A stretch of DNA of 64,000 bases from Tetragonia tetragonoides (Eukaryota; Streptophyta; Magnoliopsida; Caryophyllales; Aizoaceae). Under the pieces are notes generated by a model that was not told the origin of the DNA, searched no databases, and saw nothing but the letters and a program-made list of their open reading frames with translations. Of the stretch, positions 1 to 9,465 are shown piece after piece. Position 1 is the first letter of the stretch. Each line of letters begins with the position of its first letter. The stretch covers positions 10,450,001 to 10,514,000 of the forward strand of contig CM076147.1 of the NCBI GenBank assembly GCA_038025085.1. Reading direction: 5' to 3'. Both the position numbers and the translations under genes were made by a program.

Positions 1-192
1 CCGTATATTCCTTTAGATATACGGGCTGTCTACGAGTTGCAACACAAACTTCCTCGAGGGTCGATAAGGGTCAAAAGTTTGTGCAAAAGCACATGCAAAT
101 GATGCAAAAATATGGAACATGTTATTAAACAATTAAGCAAACTTGACTTTCGAGTCTCACCCTCTTAAATAAATCCCCAGCAGAGTCGCCAC
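1..192 (-). other. Element D, start of internal region (5' leader)
   Basis: This short stretch lies immediately inside the LTR at 193-1502. Because a primer-binding site abuts the LTR at 174-191, it is the 5' leader of a minus-strand LTR retrotransposon whose body continues beyond the left edge of the window. No open reading frame of interest is visible. Confidence 0.75.
174..191 (-). other. Primer-binding site of element D
   Basis: On the minus strand this reads TGGCGACTCTGCTGGGGA, one base from the LTR end. Elements A and B carry related sites in the same place, and this form is typical of Tat/Ogre-type elements. I recall a tRNA-Arg 3' end as the usual primer, but could not check it. Confidence 0.8.
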
Positions 193-1502
193 TGTAAGGA
201 CCCGGGATTTTCGTCCAATCCTTTTTTATATGAGTAATGGTTTCCACGGAGTGCGTCCTTATAGAAAGTTTGTTAGTTGGGGGTTTAGATAAATTCAAGG
301 GACCATCAAGTTAGAAAGGATTTTGTAAATACATGAATTGAATAAAAACCGTGAAAGTGTTCACAAATCTGCTATCGACGTTATATCGAAGGGACAAACC
401 GAAGGGACAACTCAATAGCGCGAAAAGTGAACCAATCATGTTTTTAGAAAGACTCCCACTAATATAGAACATATGAGTCCCCAAAAATAATAGGTTCGGA
501 GGCGAAGGTACGAGGTGGGAAGGTGTTAGGCACCCAACTCGCCCGTTCATGACGGCCTCTACTAACTCAAGTTTGCTTAATAATTTAAAGACATAATTCC
601 CATGCAAAACCGGATTAACAACCTAGACTTAGACTATTAATTGGTTCATCACAAGCATCACAACATTTACTATTAGCCCTTATTTAGACATGCATTTAGT
701 CTGACAAGTTGAGCAGCACAACGATTATACAGACAAAATTTAGGAAGCAATAAAACGCTATCTTAGCATGATATCTACATTATGACTACTAAAGAATAAA
801 CAGTTAAGCAATTAATTTAATTTGAGGCCTCAGGAATTTGTACCTGAACTTTAGGCAATATTTGACAAAAATAATAAAAATAGATCTCAAGTTTGGAAGA
901 AAGAGGGGAAAGCTCAGAGTCAATACTACTGACAATAGAGGTTGTCAACTGTAGACTGTGTGTTTTGACCTGAGGGTGGAGGGTCGTATATATAGGCGCA
1001 GGAAGTAGGGTTAGACGGCTGAAAAGGAGCCGAAATTTGGATTTGGGCCGAAAAAAGAGTCGGGCCAGAAGCAGGGTCAGCGCCGCTAGTGGCCCTGGGA
1101 ATATGGTCAGCGCCGCTAGCGGCCCTGGCCAGGGCTGCTAACGGCTGTCCGCAGCCAGCTGGATGTCGTCATAATGATGTCATCCAGTCCGTTTTTATTT
1201 TCCGGAGGAATTTAAATTTTTCGAAAAATGTGAAAAGACCGTTTTACGCTTGTACGGTAAAAGACGGTTTTACCCCTAAATCGCAACTTGGCGACCGGAA
1301 GTCGGAAAGAGGCATGAGACGTGTCGTTGGAAAGCTCTTGAATGGGGCTTTTGAATGAAATGGAATGAAGGAGTGTTTGGAAGAAAAACCTGAGACCATA
1401 TCTTAACTATTAAAGCAAAAATAGCAGTTCAAGTTTATAAATTACTCTTTTCATCATCGGGCTTTTGCGGAGAAATCTGAAGACGCTTGTTTGGCGTCTA
1501 CA
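193..1502 (-). repeat. 5' LTR of element D (Tat-type family 2)
   Basis: On the minus strand the LTR starts TGTAGACGCC and ends GGGTCCTTACA, with TG..CA ends and a length of 1310 bp. It is homologous to the solo LTR at 49567-50851 and to the LTRs of element E at 27545-31392 and 32313-33901. It was inserted into the 3' LTR of element A: A's LTR sequence resumes at 1503. A TATA-like TATATATA lies at 987-994. A cluster of GCCGCTAGCGGC-like palindromes lies around 1075-1170. Confidence 0.9.
987..994 (-). promoter_or_regulatory. TATA-like box in the LTR of element D
   Basis: TATATATA in a C-rich context matches, in position, the CTATAAATAC boxes of the homologous LTRs of E at 31072-31079 and 33036-33043. 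It is therefore the likely core promoter driving the D genomic RNA on the minus strand. Confidence 0.55.
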
Positions 1503-1851
1503 CAACCCTGTATAGGCGCCTCACGTGCCTTTCACGCGGGGGAGGCTTTTCCGAGGGGTTCCACGCGGGTTTGACTGAGTTCCCTTGTTTGACCAAGGGT
1601 TGACTCATGGGTTTGGGTTCCCTTTCGGGCTTTTAGGTTCAAAGAGGCCTATCTCTCAACTTTGGACTCCAATTGAATTGAGTCCAACTGGTTTGGATCA
1701 CCTGTACAAAAGGCTTCCACTGATTAATTCAAATGAACTGGGCTAATGATCAGAGCAATTATTCTCACAATCCAAGTTCGAGCAAAATCCAATCCTTTCA
1801 TCATTGGGTTTTTACGGGGACTTATTATAGACACCATTTTTGGTATCTACA
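1503..1851 (-). repeat. Element A 3' LTR, remnant beside the D insertion
   Basis: The sequence matches the outer part of A's 5' LTR (about 17235-17584), including the GTATAGGCGCCT motif and the GGTRTCTACA end (TGTAGATACC on the minus strand). The rest of the LTR must lie left of element D, outside the window. Confidence 0.88.
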
Positions 1852-1867
1852 GAAGCCCCTACTTTGG
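1852..1867 (-). other. Polypurine tract of element A
   Basis: On the minus strand CCAAAGTAGGGGCTTC sits directly against the LTR start TGTAGATACC. The same arrangement occurs in B (22479-22495) and, in plus orientation, in E (32298-32312). It marks where plus-strand DNA synthesis would start. Confidence 0.85.
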
Positions 1868-1994
1868 CCGAGTTCGAATAGAGCGAAGGTCAAAGTATTC
1901 CTGTGCCAATACCTGCAATAAAACAGGCAAACTGAGTGAGGTGACAATCAGTTAAAGATAAACAATCATTTTTAGAGTAATAAATTTCCCGGTT

Positions 1995-2560
1995 TATTTG
2001 ACCGGGAGTTTGACCCTATGTTGTAGGTCACACAATAAAAGTCCTTCGATTATCAGTCGAACGGAGAGACCCTATGCTGTAGGTCACACTATAAAAAACC
2101 TTCGATTATTAGTCGAAGGAGACCCTATGCTGTAGGTCACACAATAAATGTCCTTCGATTTTTAGTCGAAGGGGAACCCTATGCTGTAGGTTACACAATA
2201 AAAATATTTTGTTAGAAAATAAGATAAAAGATAAAAATCCTTCGGTTTTTAGTCGAAGGGGAGAGACCCTATGCTGTAGGTCACACAAAAAAATCCTTCT
2301 ATTATCAGTCGAAGGAGAACCTATGCTATAGGTCACACAATAAATGTCCTTCGATTTTCAATCGAATGGGAACCCTATGCTGTAGGTTACACAATAAAAA
2401 TATTTCGTTAGAAATAAGATAAAAGATAAAAATCTTTCAATTTTTAGTCGAAGGGGACCCTACGCTGTAGGTCACACAATAAATATTCTTCGATTTTAAG
2501 TCGAAGGGGAACCCTGTGTGGTAGGTTACACAATAAAAGTATTTCGTTAGAAATTAGGTG
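1995..2560. repeat. Hairpin-bearing minisatellite next to A's 3' LTR
   Basis: About nine units begin near 2012, 2068, 2121, 2175, 2265, 2317, 2370, 2455 and 2508. Each unit has a box GACCCTATGCTGTAGGTCAC, then an A-rich link, then a short inverted repeat of the form CCTTCGA..TCGAAGG. Some units carry an extra insert of about 36 bp containing ATTTCGTTAGAAA. Element B has the same array at 22640-23175. No coding function is apparent: reading frames across it are shadows. Confidence 0.9.
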
Positions 2561-2787
2561 AGTAGTAAATGTTATGGAAAAGGGTAATAAATTGTTGCTT
2601 AGACCTTAGGTCGGGTGCGAGATCATGCTATTTGGCCGAGTTTAAATGTACAAACCTGTGGGTTTAAAATACTCCTGCTTTCATAAACGGACATTGGCAC
2701 GCAAATAACTGCTATGGACCTCGTGTGGGGCCCACTGATTTTGAACCAATGACCCAAAAAAAGGTCAAAGGTGAGAGGGTGGGCCAG

Positions 2788-3008
2788 GCGGTCAAGCCGC
2801 CATGTCAGGCGGTCTAACCGCTAGGTGGAGCGGCTAAACCACTAGCTGGAGTGACTATGTCGCTTGGTGGAGCGGCTACGCAGCTTGGTGGAGCGGTTTA
2901 ACCGCTCACCCAAACGGTCAAGCCGTTGGGACAAGCGGCCAAGCCGCTTGCCTTGCGGTTTGACCGCCAGCTGGGCGGTCTGACCGTCCACCTTGGCGGT
3001 TTGACCGG
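2788..3008. promoter_or_regulatory. Phased palindrome array upstream of the A PMD gene
   Basis: Eleven 13-bp units of the form GCGG-N5-CCGC start at 2788, 2809, 2830, 2851, 2872, 2893, 2914, 2935, 2955, 2975 and 2996. The pitch is therefore 20-21 bp, close to two turns of DNA. Spacers differ while the dyad is mostly kept, and one unit has both ends changed in a matched way (ACGG..CCGT). The array ends about 290 bp before the PMD start codon. It could be a binding-site array for a dimeric protein, but that is an inference. Confidence 0.75.
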
Positions 3009-3032
3009 TCACTAGGTTTTTTCGCGGGTATG

Positions 3033-3040
3033 CATAAAAG
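3033..3040 (+). promoter_or_regulatory. TATA-like element of the A PMD gene
   Basis: CATAAAAG lies between the palindrome array and the PMD start codon, and the B copy has the same motif near 23641 (GCATAAAAAG). Only conservation of position supports it. Confidence 0.4.
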
Positions 3041-3299
3041 AAAAGGGGGAGGCATAACTGGGTCATCTTCCCCATTTCGAGCCTTCTCCTTTCTCTCTCC
3101 TCCATTTTTACTCAAGTTTCTCAACCTCCATCATAACCTCCATCATAGCCTCTTGAGGTTTTCTTGCTCAAATTCTTAGTAGAACATGATTTTGTTAGTT
3201 GTTCTTGTGTTTTGAGTGTCAAAACTCAAAATTGTGTGAATTTGTGAGCTTTGTGAGTTTCACTCACATTTCCAAAAACTCCAGTTTTGCTCTTCGTCC

Positions 3300-6200
3300 A
3301 TGGCTCCTAAACATAGAGGAGGTAGGAAAAGGAAGGGGTAAGAGATTGTTCTTCATGAAGGCCCGAATATTTTCACTCGGATTTTTGTTTCCGGTATACC
3401 CCATCACCGGGTGGGTGAGAGCCAGTTAGTCCAGGATGAGTTCACTCGTAGTGATTTTCATCCTACCGATCGTTGGGAGCCCAATGATCTTGTTTTCAGA
3501 AGAAGGAGCATTTGGTTACCGTTGTTACCAAAAGTCGGGCATGTCGTCGTTTCTTTTTGTTTTTTTGCTGTTTTACACTTAGAAAATCATGTGTAGGCAA
3601 ACATAGAACTTTTAGGTTGAGAACTGTAGTGTAGCTAAATGTGAAAAAACCAATTTGCGTGAAATTGTTTTTCTTGCTAATTTGTGAATTCCCATAGGTT
3701 CCTTGTATTATGCATGTGAACAACGAATTTGCGTGAAATTCATCTTTAATGGTGGAAAATAAATTTATATGAAATTTATTTTCGTTGCAATTATCATATT
3801 TTTGTGAAAATAAACTTGAGTGAAGTTTATTTTTGTTGTGGTGGTAGATATTTTTTTTTAATATATTTGTGGAGAATAAACTTGTGTGAAATTTGTTCTC
3901 TTTAAAATTCACTCTTGTCATATTGGTTTAGCTAAACTACTAAATTTTAGGAGTTGTAAAAATTTAGGACTAAACCGGAGACTGGTAGTTGTTACTAGGA
4001 TCACCTAGCTATATGTCTTGCAATTATTGTGTTGTATAGGATGTCGACACTACCATGGGGGGTTATGGTAGCCTTTCGGGTATCGAGAAAGCCCGTAGCT
4101 ACGTGACTCCTTCGGTCGACAGCATTGTGGAGCATTGTGGCTTTGGTCACTTTTTAGCGTCCATTACCTCTGCTGAGCGCTCCGACAGCTTGCTTGTTAG
4201 AGGTCTTGCGGAGCAGTATTGGGATACCACCAGTACTTTTCATTTTCCTATGGGTGAGATGATGATCACCCCTTTCGAGTTTGGTCTCATTTCCGGGCTC
4301 CCTTGCACCAGTACTCCTATCACTTATGATGACGTGAGTAGGGAGGTTATGGTGGAGATGTTTGACCTTTTTGGGGCCCATTTGGATGCTAAGGAGTGTG
4401 GCCGGACTGACGTCATGGTCCAGTTCTTGACCAACACGAGGAAGTTGAAGAAGGTCATGGTGGAGCAGCACGCTCGCCTTTTCTTGGCCTATGTTCTAGC
4501 TTGTTCCGTCTTCTTGGATAAAGCTAGTAGGTACCATGTTCGCTATTTCCCGTGCTTGCGAGATTTGGACAGAGTTGCGGAGTACAATTGGGGTCTTCCC
4601 GCATACTCTTGTCTTCTTCGGTGCTTGAGGCAGTCCAGCCGCCTCAGTGGAGAGGAGGGCGCGTCTCGCGTCTCCTTAGTCGGTTATTGGAAGGTTATGG
4701 AGGTAATTTCCTTCTACCCTTCTTATACTTTGTGTTTTTGGCTTTTTACTAATAACTTGTGTCTAATCCATGTGTTTTGCTTGTCTTAGATTTGGTTTTA
4801 TGAGCATTTTTCCGAGCTTGCCTCTCTTCTCGAGAAAGGGGATTTGTACTTTCCAGCAATGCAGACCTGGAAGGGACGGGTATCTTGCTCATTTACTACG
4901 CCGCACGCCCTTAGGGAGGCCATATATTCTTTGACCGCTCAGGATGTGAGTGATCATATTTGTGCTTTTATCGTCCTTTTTATCCTTTTGTGTGCTCAAT
5001 CTTTGCTTTTGTTGGTCGACTGGTTCCCATGGATGGATTACCTCCCGGGTCTCTTGGACAGATTTTTGGGTGCTCGGGGGTATGAACAGAGGAGGATCCT
5101 TATTAAAGGTCCCTTTGGTTTTGAGTGGTTTTGGTAGATAGACTGATTAGGCAGACTTTCTCCGAGCTTCCGGCTCCAAGGATTCCTTTGGATCCTCCGG
5201 ATTCCATGCTTTATGCTCGTCACTTTACCGTGGAGCAGGTAAGGACGGCTACTGTTGGGGCGAATGCCCTTGAGTATTTGCGTTCGGCTGATCCTGAAGT
5301 GGATCTCATGGTGGCATACACTGATTTTGTTGAGGCTCGGTTGTGCCCCAACTTTTCTACCGACCCGGTAATAATGTACTTTGTTTCCTAATTTCGTTTG
5401 GAAATTTAGAAATATGTCTAATATTTTTGGGTCTTTACAGAGTGCTGCGAGTTCTTGGTTGGCTCATGCGACTGCTTCCTCTCCGCGCCCTACTCTCCCT
5501 TCTATGTCAGTGAGTTATACAGGAGCGGATGGATCACCTCAGGTTCTCTTGATTCCTGAGTTTCGTGATCCCGATGAGGAGGTTGAGGGATTGCCTCTAC
5601 CAGCTAGTTGTAGGGGGGTAAGTGAGAATCCATTGTAACTTGCAATGTTTCCTTTGTATTTACACTGACTCTTTTCTTTTACGTGCATAGTTGGATGCTG
5701 CGGAGACGCGGAAGGTCTATAGAGGCATGCAGGCCTTTAAGAATTGGTTTTCCAGCTTCTCGTCTTGGAGTGTATGCACGAGTCGTCGGTCAGACGTTCA
5801 AGAGGTATGTTCATTTCAAGTACAGTGCTTGATTTGAATTTTTGTAATTTTCTGACTTTGAACTTATTTCGCAGCCTGTTCCCGTGGTGAGGCTTCCCAG
5901 GCCTCCAGTTATTCGTAATCCGGAGTCTGTGTCTACACCGCAGTGTCCTCCTCCTAGGCAGAAGAGTACGGAGGTGCGTCAGGGGACGCCTCGAGCTAGA
6001 CTGGATACGGGGAACCGCCCCAAGTGCCTTATCTTCCGCAGTCCCTATATGGAGTATCTGGGCTATCATATGCCCATGTATGCTCCAGTCCCTCCAAGGG
6101 GTTATCGGAGCTAGGGGAGTACGGGGTATGGCGGCTATCCCGGCATGTCGGAGACACCGCGTCATTCACTGGATCCCGCTTACTTGACGGGTTCATTATT

Positions 6201-6318
6201 TGGTTTTGCCCCTAGAGCTTGGGCGATGTCTCAGCCCAGTCCTTCAGGTGCTCCATCATCGAGTGGACCAGGAGAGTCGCCTGAAGCGGGTCCGAGTACG
6301 GGCGAAGATGGCCAGTGA
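3300..6318 (+). pseudogene. Antisense plant mobile domain (PMD) gene of element A, intron-containing, broken
   Basis: The reading begins at ATG 3300 (MAPKHRGGRKRK, a basic start) and ends at TGA 6316. Visible exons: 3300 to about 3545, 4040-4702, 4790-4945, 5015-5367, 5441-5617, 5691-5804 and 5875-6318. The introns are 70-90 bp, except the first at ~500 bp, whose donor I could not fix. The large second exon carries the PMD signature (YWDTTSTFHFPMGEMMITP and the following EFGLISGLP). The C-terminus is rich in Pro, Ser and Gly. Damage: TAA at 3339, where B has a CAA codon; the acceptor before 5015 reads TTG, where B has TAG; and a 1-base loss near 5133. PMD proteins are known from plant transposons and from MAIN/MAIL1-type host genes. 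Here the gene is part of the retroelement, since A, B and C all carry it in the same place. Confidence 0.8.
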
Positions 6319-6860
6319 CATTTGTTGTAGTGCATTTCGAACTTTTGGGCTTGTATTAAATCTCCTATAAATTATTGCATTTTATTCACGCACAAAAAAT
6401 ATATCATGCAAATGCCCATATGTGAACTTAATCAACTAAATTCTTAGTGGAAAATCACAAATCACGATATTGAAGAATTTAGGATTCCCGCGAATTAAAC
6501 ACATTTGGGGTACCCCTTCCCCTAAAATAAAAAATAAAGTAAAGAAAAGCAAAAAATAGAAAACGATAATTAAAAGGGGAAAATATTAATAAAGGAAATA
6601 AAGAATCAGTAAAATAAAAAGAAGTAAAAGTGGAACTTGATAATCAAAATAAAAAGAAGGAAAGAAAATAAAAAGGGAATAAATAGAAAAGTGGCAGGAC
6701 CCAAAATTAAGGTAAGAAAAATATAAGGGAACGCTTCCAAAATCTGTCCAAGTGGGAATTAGGAAAGTAGAGCCTGGTCAAACGGTGGGGTCGGTTGGAC
6801 CGAGGTCGCTCGCGAAATAGCACACCAGGCCCCTATACAGGGTGACCGCTAGAGCTCCTA
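6319..6860. other. Spacer between the two antisense genes of A
   Basis: The spacer holds the 3' flank of the PMD gene, then a strongly purine- and A-rich stretch (about 6500-6720, runs of AAAATAAAA and AAGAAG). It ends at the palindrome array upstream of the next gene. No reading frame is supported. B has the same spacer at 26892-27400. Confidence 0.7.
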
Positions 6861-6954
6861 GCGGCTGTGCTAGAGCTCTAGCGGTTGCCGCTTGGGCTTG
6901 CGGTTTGGCCGCTTGTCCTAGCGGCTAAGCCGTCTGGACTAGCTGCGAGGCCGC
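6861..6954. promoter_or_regulatory. Phased palindrome array upstream of the A DUF7745-like gene
   Basis: GCGG..CCGC-type units start at 6861, 6881, 6900, 6921 and 6942, again at 19-21 bp pitch. The best are GCGGTTTGGCCGC and GCGGCTAAGCCGT. The array ends ~67 bp before a TATA box. The motif and pitch match the array upstream of the PMD gene. Confidence 0.65.
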
Positions 6955-7020
6955 CTGGCCCCTTTTTCGTCGGTTGGCTGAATTTTCTTAATTTTTCGAC
7001 GGGAATCCAATCGTGGCCTC

Positions 7021-7027
7021 TATAAAA
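7021..7027 (+). promoter_or_regulatory. TATA box of the A DUF7745-like gene
   Basis: TATAAAA lies 98 bp before the ATG at 7119, followed by a pyrimidine-rich leader. Copies B (TATATAA, 33906) and C (TATAAATA, 19230) have a TATA motif at a comparable distance, so this looks like a private core promoter on the antisense strand. Confidence 0.6.
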
Positions 7028-7118
7028 TTGGGTTTCTTTCTCTTTTCTTCTCACCACTTGCCTTGAGCCCCTAGCTAGAGAGGGAAAATTCCTTGAGAGA
7101 AAATCCTTAATCTTAACA

Positions 7119-8404
7119 ATGGTGAACTTTGATGATGTCTTTGATGCTTGGTTGGCTTCCATGACTGTAGAGGAGAGATTAGAGCTTACTCCCTTCCACC
7201 TTAATGCCTTCTTTCACCTCAAACAAGTTAAGATTTTGTGGGACTTTCTTCATGCTTCCATTGAGTTTTGGGACCCTAAGTTCCATGTCTTCCGTTTTGG
7301 TGCTCATGAGATGTGCCCTTTGGTGGACGAGTTCTCCGATATCATTGGCTTTCCAACTGAAAGCCCTCCTGCCTTCTTTACTTGGGGAATGCTTTCGTGG
7401 GTGATTTTCAAAGGTACCTCGGGTTGTCTCCCCGTCAAGCGGGTCAAGTGCTTCATGGTGAGGATGTTGATCTTGCCAAGCTTGTGACTTTCTTCACCTC
7501 TAAGGCCCGGGATGCGATGGATATGAGGTACAAGAAACGTGCCTTTGTATTTTGCCTCCTCCATCGCTAGTTGTTCCTTGGTGGTAATGAAGATGCTCTT
7601 ATTCCCTCCGAGAAGAAGATGACCATTAATAGGGGCAAAGCTTGCCTTCTTAGGGTGACCGAGCAAATGCAATGGGATAGCTCTTATATGCACTTGGTCG
7701 TGGGAGAGACAATCCTTGCTTTAGATAGGCTCAAGAGCAATCCACAAGAGTCCTTCACCGGGAGCCCTTTACTCCTTCAAGTAAGTTTCGTGATAAAGCC
7801 TTAATCTTTGTGGATTTAACTTTATTTGGTAAAATTCTCATCTTGTGTTGACTTGGATTTTCTTTTGTTGCTTTTGTGTAGAGATGGATTCAAGAGAGAC
7901 TTGATATTCTTGAAATGCCTTCAATAGCTACCCGAAAGCCGAAAGTATCTTCCCAAGCAACTTCTGTCAAGACGCCGGCGCTTTTCTCTATCTTCCCGTG
8001 AGGAATGGTTGGAATTCTTTTATGCCAAAACCCAAATGGGTTGGTTTATTCCGTGGTGGCATACCACCAGAATTGTAGGATATAGTGAAGATATGCCTAT
8101 CACCCGGATCGTAGGTTTACGCACCTTGACTTCCTTTTTGCCAAATCGCCTTTTGCAGCAATATGGTTTACGGCAGAGAATCCCGAATGTAAGCTGCGTG
8201 TGCCCTCGTCAACGACCCTTGACTCCTTCCTTAGTGTCCCATTGGGAACGATATTGGAGTCGTCGTCAAGCATGGGTTAAGCCAGTATTTCCTCAATTTC
8301 ATGGGCTGACGATCTTTTACGAGCAATGGATTTGGAGCGACGATCGTCGAGTTAACCCAAAGCTTTTAGAAGAGGAAAAGAAGTTGTTCAAAGCCCATTT
8401 GTGA
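7119..8404 (+). pseudogene. Antisense DUF7745-like gene of element A, two exons, broken
   Basis: The protein starts MVNFDDVFDAWLASMTVEER and contains FWDPKFHVFRFGAHEM followed by an EF..IIGFP segment. I recognise this as resembling the plant DUF7745 family, which I believe is common in retroelements. Exon 1 is 7119-7780. A 101-bp intron (GTAAGT at 7781, AG at 7881) separates it from exon 2, which begins at 7882. Element B has the same intron, element C does not. Damage: a 1-base loss near 7380 shifts the frame, an in-frame stop follows the YFLV-equivalent region near 7568, and further shifts occur in exon 2. The basic C-terminal tail seen in B is missing, because a deletion joins residue-coding sequence at ~8400 straight to the end of integrase. 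Function unknown. Confidence 0.75.
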
Positions 8405-9465
8405 GTTGAGTGAACTCGCTGCCGTCTAAATCCATTAACTTTACCGCTCCACCGGATAATATTGTCTTGATGATGTATGGGCCGTCCCAATTAGGCTTGA
8501 ACATTCCCCGAGGGTCGACTACAATTGGTCTTACCTCCTTTAGGACTAAGTCTCCTTCTTTTAGTCCTTTAGCCTTGAATCGTTGATCAAAATGTCATGC
8601 CATCTTCGCTTGGTAGACATGACCATAATGTAGGGCATTTAGTCGTCTTTCATCTAGCAAGACCAATTGGTCATACCGGGCTTGGACCCAATCCACTTCG
8701 GGTAATTCACTTTCCAAAGCTATCCTTAAGGAAGGGATTTCTACCTCGACTGGGACTACCGCTTCCATTCCGTATACTAAAGAATAAGGCGTTGCTTCTG
8801 TTGAGGACCGAATAGTAGTTCTATATCCCCATAAGGTGAATTGTAGCTTGTCGGGCCAATCTTCATAGTTTTCTGTCATCTTAGCTATCATTTGCTTTAC
8901 GTTCTTGTTTGCGGATTCTACGGCTCCATTTGTTTGTGGCCTTTAAGGTGAAGACTGTCGATGTTGAATTTCAAACTTAGTAAAAAGTTCGGCAACATCC
9001 TTTTTGAGTTGGGTCCCGTGATAACTTATGATCTCGTGGGGTACTCCATATCTGGTAATGATGTTGTCATATATGAACTTTGCTACGTGTTTCGACGTTA
9101 CTCTTGCATACAAATGAGCTTCAACCCATTTAGTGAAATAATCTATCGCGACTAGTATGTATTCATGGCCTTCTTTTCCTGTAGGGGAGATTTTTCCAAT
9201 GATGTCAGTGCCCCATGCAGAGAACGGCCATGGTGAAGTGAATGTATGTAGACGAGTAGGAGGTCTGTGTTGTAAATTGGCATGGAATTGGCAGCATGTG
9301 CACTTTTCACGTATTCGATGCAGTCTTTCTCCATTGTGGTCAAATAGTATCCTTGCCTTAGGATTTTCTTGACCAAGGTTAGTCCATTCATGTGAGAACC
9401 ACATATGCTGTTATGTATGTCGCTCATGACTTTGCTTGCTTCACGTTCTTTTAGACATAGAAGAC
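8401..9465 (-). pseudogene. pol: Integrase region of element A
   Basis: Reading right to left, the region shows an HHCC-type zinc-binding part, then the catalytic core (WPFSAWGTDIIGKI, then IISYHGTQL, then NGAVESANK), then a C-terminal domain ending in LMDLDG. The second catalytic Asp is replaced by Tyr (B reads IISDQG), which should abolish strand transfer. At least two frameshifts (around 9430 and 9150-9400) and a stop near 8940 break it. The last ~10 residues and the spacer to the antisense gene are deleted. Confidence 0.85.

Noticed and set aside
1995..2560. CRISPR-like spaced repeats
   Set aside because: Repeat units contain hairpins, but the spacers are not unique, the context is a plant retroelement, and no cas gene is present.
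2109..3124. Minus-strand frames across the minisatellite and palindrome array
   Set aside because: They encode repeats of the array units, differ between A and B, and have no recognisable domain.
5242..5250. A further splice donor in the PMD gene (GCAGGTAAGG in A, similar in B)
   Set aside because: It looks like a donor, but the frame continues through it with conserved residues in A and B and no acceptor is needed.
3300..6318. A host PMD gene into which retrotransposons had inserted
   Set aside because: A, B and C all carry the gene at the same place between the polypurine tract and the DUF7745-like gene, so it travels with the element.
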